From: Labilibaculum sp. K2S
GTDB taxonomy: Bacteria; Bacteroidota; Bacteroidia; Bacteroidales; Marinifilaceae
NCBI RefSeq assembly: GCF_030372765.1
Contig: NZ_JAUCMW010000001.1
Location: 310,001-374,000, forward strand
Direction: 5' to 3'
Length of the DNA stretch: 64,000 nt
Numbering within the stretch: position 1 is the first letter of the stretch; each line of letters begins with the position of its first letter. This document shows positions 63,372-64,000 of this stretch, piece after piece. The notes under the pieces are model-generated. The model was not told where the DNA came from, did no database searches, and was given only the letters and a program-made list of their open reading frames with translations. A program made the position numbers and the translations under genes.

Positions 63372-64000
63372 ATGAAAAAAACGGTCTTGTTTTTATTTCT
63401 CACATTCTTTTGCATGACAACCTTCGCGCAAAGGTATGTTGTGACTGGTGTCGTTTCCTCAGCTGAGGATGGTACGCCCATACCATTTGCTTCAGTAGTG
63501 GTAAAAGGAACAACTATTGGTACTTCAACTGATTTTGATGGTAAATACTCTATTGAAGTAACTGAAGATGCGATACTTGCTTATTCAATGATAGGATTTG
63601 AGACTAAAGAAGTTCTTGTCGAAAGTCAAACTGTAATTGACGTTATACTACTTACTCAGACAACAGGTCTTGATGAGGTAATTGTAGTAGGTTATGGTAC
63701 TCAAAAGAAACGGGATGTGACTGGCGCTGTGTCCATTGTTGACTCTAAAACAATTGAAGCTTTAAAACCGGTTAAGGTAGAGCAGGCACTACAGGGAACA
63801 ACTGCAGGAGTAACAGTTACTTCTGCTTCCGGTGCTCCAGGTTCAGGATTAGACATCCGTATTAGAGGAATCTCTACAAACGGTGATGCATCTCCGGTAG
63901 CAATCATTGATGGATATCAAGGTGATTTAGGAACTCTTAATCCTGATGATATCGAGACTATTACTGTTCTTAAGGATGCGCAAGCCGCAATTTATGGAAC
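63372..64000 (+). CDS. SusC/RagA-family TonB-dependent transporter, N-terminal part
   Basis: The first 209 codons of a SusC-type transporter, cut by the window edge. A standard signal peptide (FLTFFCMTTFAQ) leads directly into the CarboxypepD_reg-like domain (GVVSSAEDGTPIPFASVVVK), then the conserved DEVIVVGYGTQKKRDVTGAV and the plug (RIRGISTNGDASPVAIIDGY). There is no STN domain and no sigma/FecR pair, so control is different from modules 1-4 and probably lies with the propeller regulator upstream. A SusD gene is expected just beyond the window. Confidence 0.93.
   Translation, partial: MKKTVLFLFLTFFCMTTFAQRYVVTGVVSSAEDGTPIPFASVVVKGTTIGTSTDFDGKYSIEVTEDAILAYSMIGFETKEVLVESQTVIDVILLTQTTGLDEVIVVGYGTQKKRDVTGAVSIVDSKTIEALKPVKVEQALQGTTAGVTVTSASGAPGSGLDIRIRGISTNGDASPVAIIDGYQGDLGTLNPDDIETITVLKDAQAAIYG

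Overview
This AT-rich window looks like a chromosomal segment of a marine or anaerobic Bacteroidota of the order Marinilabiliales, perhaps Marinifilaceae. The family guess is memory-based inference. The phylum is well supported: SusC/SusD pairs, FecR-type anti-sigma factors with ECF sigma factors of the Bacteroides expansion type, STN-domain TonB receptors, a Reg_prop/Y_Y_Y sensor fused to a LuxR helix-turn-helix, and weak Shine-Dalgarno sequences. I see no tRNA, rRNA, CRISPR array or intact transposase.

Layout. Bases 1-9,100 hold unrelated genes: the first codons of a MarC-like membrane protein, nhaA, a GNAT/carbon-nitrogen hydrolase fusion, an esterase with a TPR tail, a NYN/OST-HTH protein and a TonB-dependent receptor without SusD. 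From 9,115 to 50,768 four copies of one module stand head to tail on the plus strand: ECF sigma, FecR anti-sigma, STN-SusC, SusD, then one or two exported thioredoxin-fold proteins (seven in all). Module 3 also carries an extra lipoprotein. An orphan minus-strand gene with a seven-unit 21-bp repeat at its 3' end lies between modules 1 and 2, and a decayed sigma remnant lies between modules 3 and 4. From 51,041 to 59,774 come a stand-alone DsbD alpha domain, full-length DsbD, a two-domain M16 peptidase, a CyuA-type cysteine desulfidase and thioredoxin reductase. The window ends with a membrane-bound propeller regulator and the start of a SusC gene without an STN domain.

How the parts may work together. 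The STN domain of each SusC probably signals through FecR to its own sigma factor. I find a promoter-like element, TTCACC-N17-TGTCTT, before the FecR gene in all four modules (degenerate in modules 2 and 4, with N18 fitting better in module 3). Near-perfect copies stand before a thioredoxin gene, the DsbD alpha gene and dsbD. This suggests that the sigma factors control both the outer-membrane importers and the trans-membrane supply of reducing power. There is no glycoside hydrolase, polysaccharide lyase or sulfatase, so these do not look like glycan loci. The working model, which is inference, is import of peptides or other thiol/disulfide compounds, with periplasmic reduction by the thioredoxin-fold proteins fed by DsbD, peptide cleavage by the M16 enzyme, and cysteine breakdown by CyuA.

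Each fecR-susC gap also carries two successive stem-loops of unrelated sequence but matched placement, which looks like a conserved RNA leader architecture.
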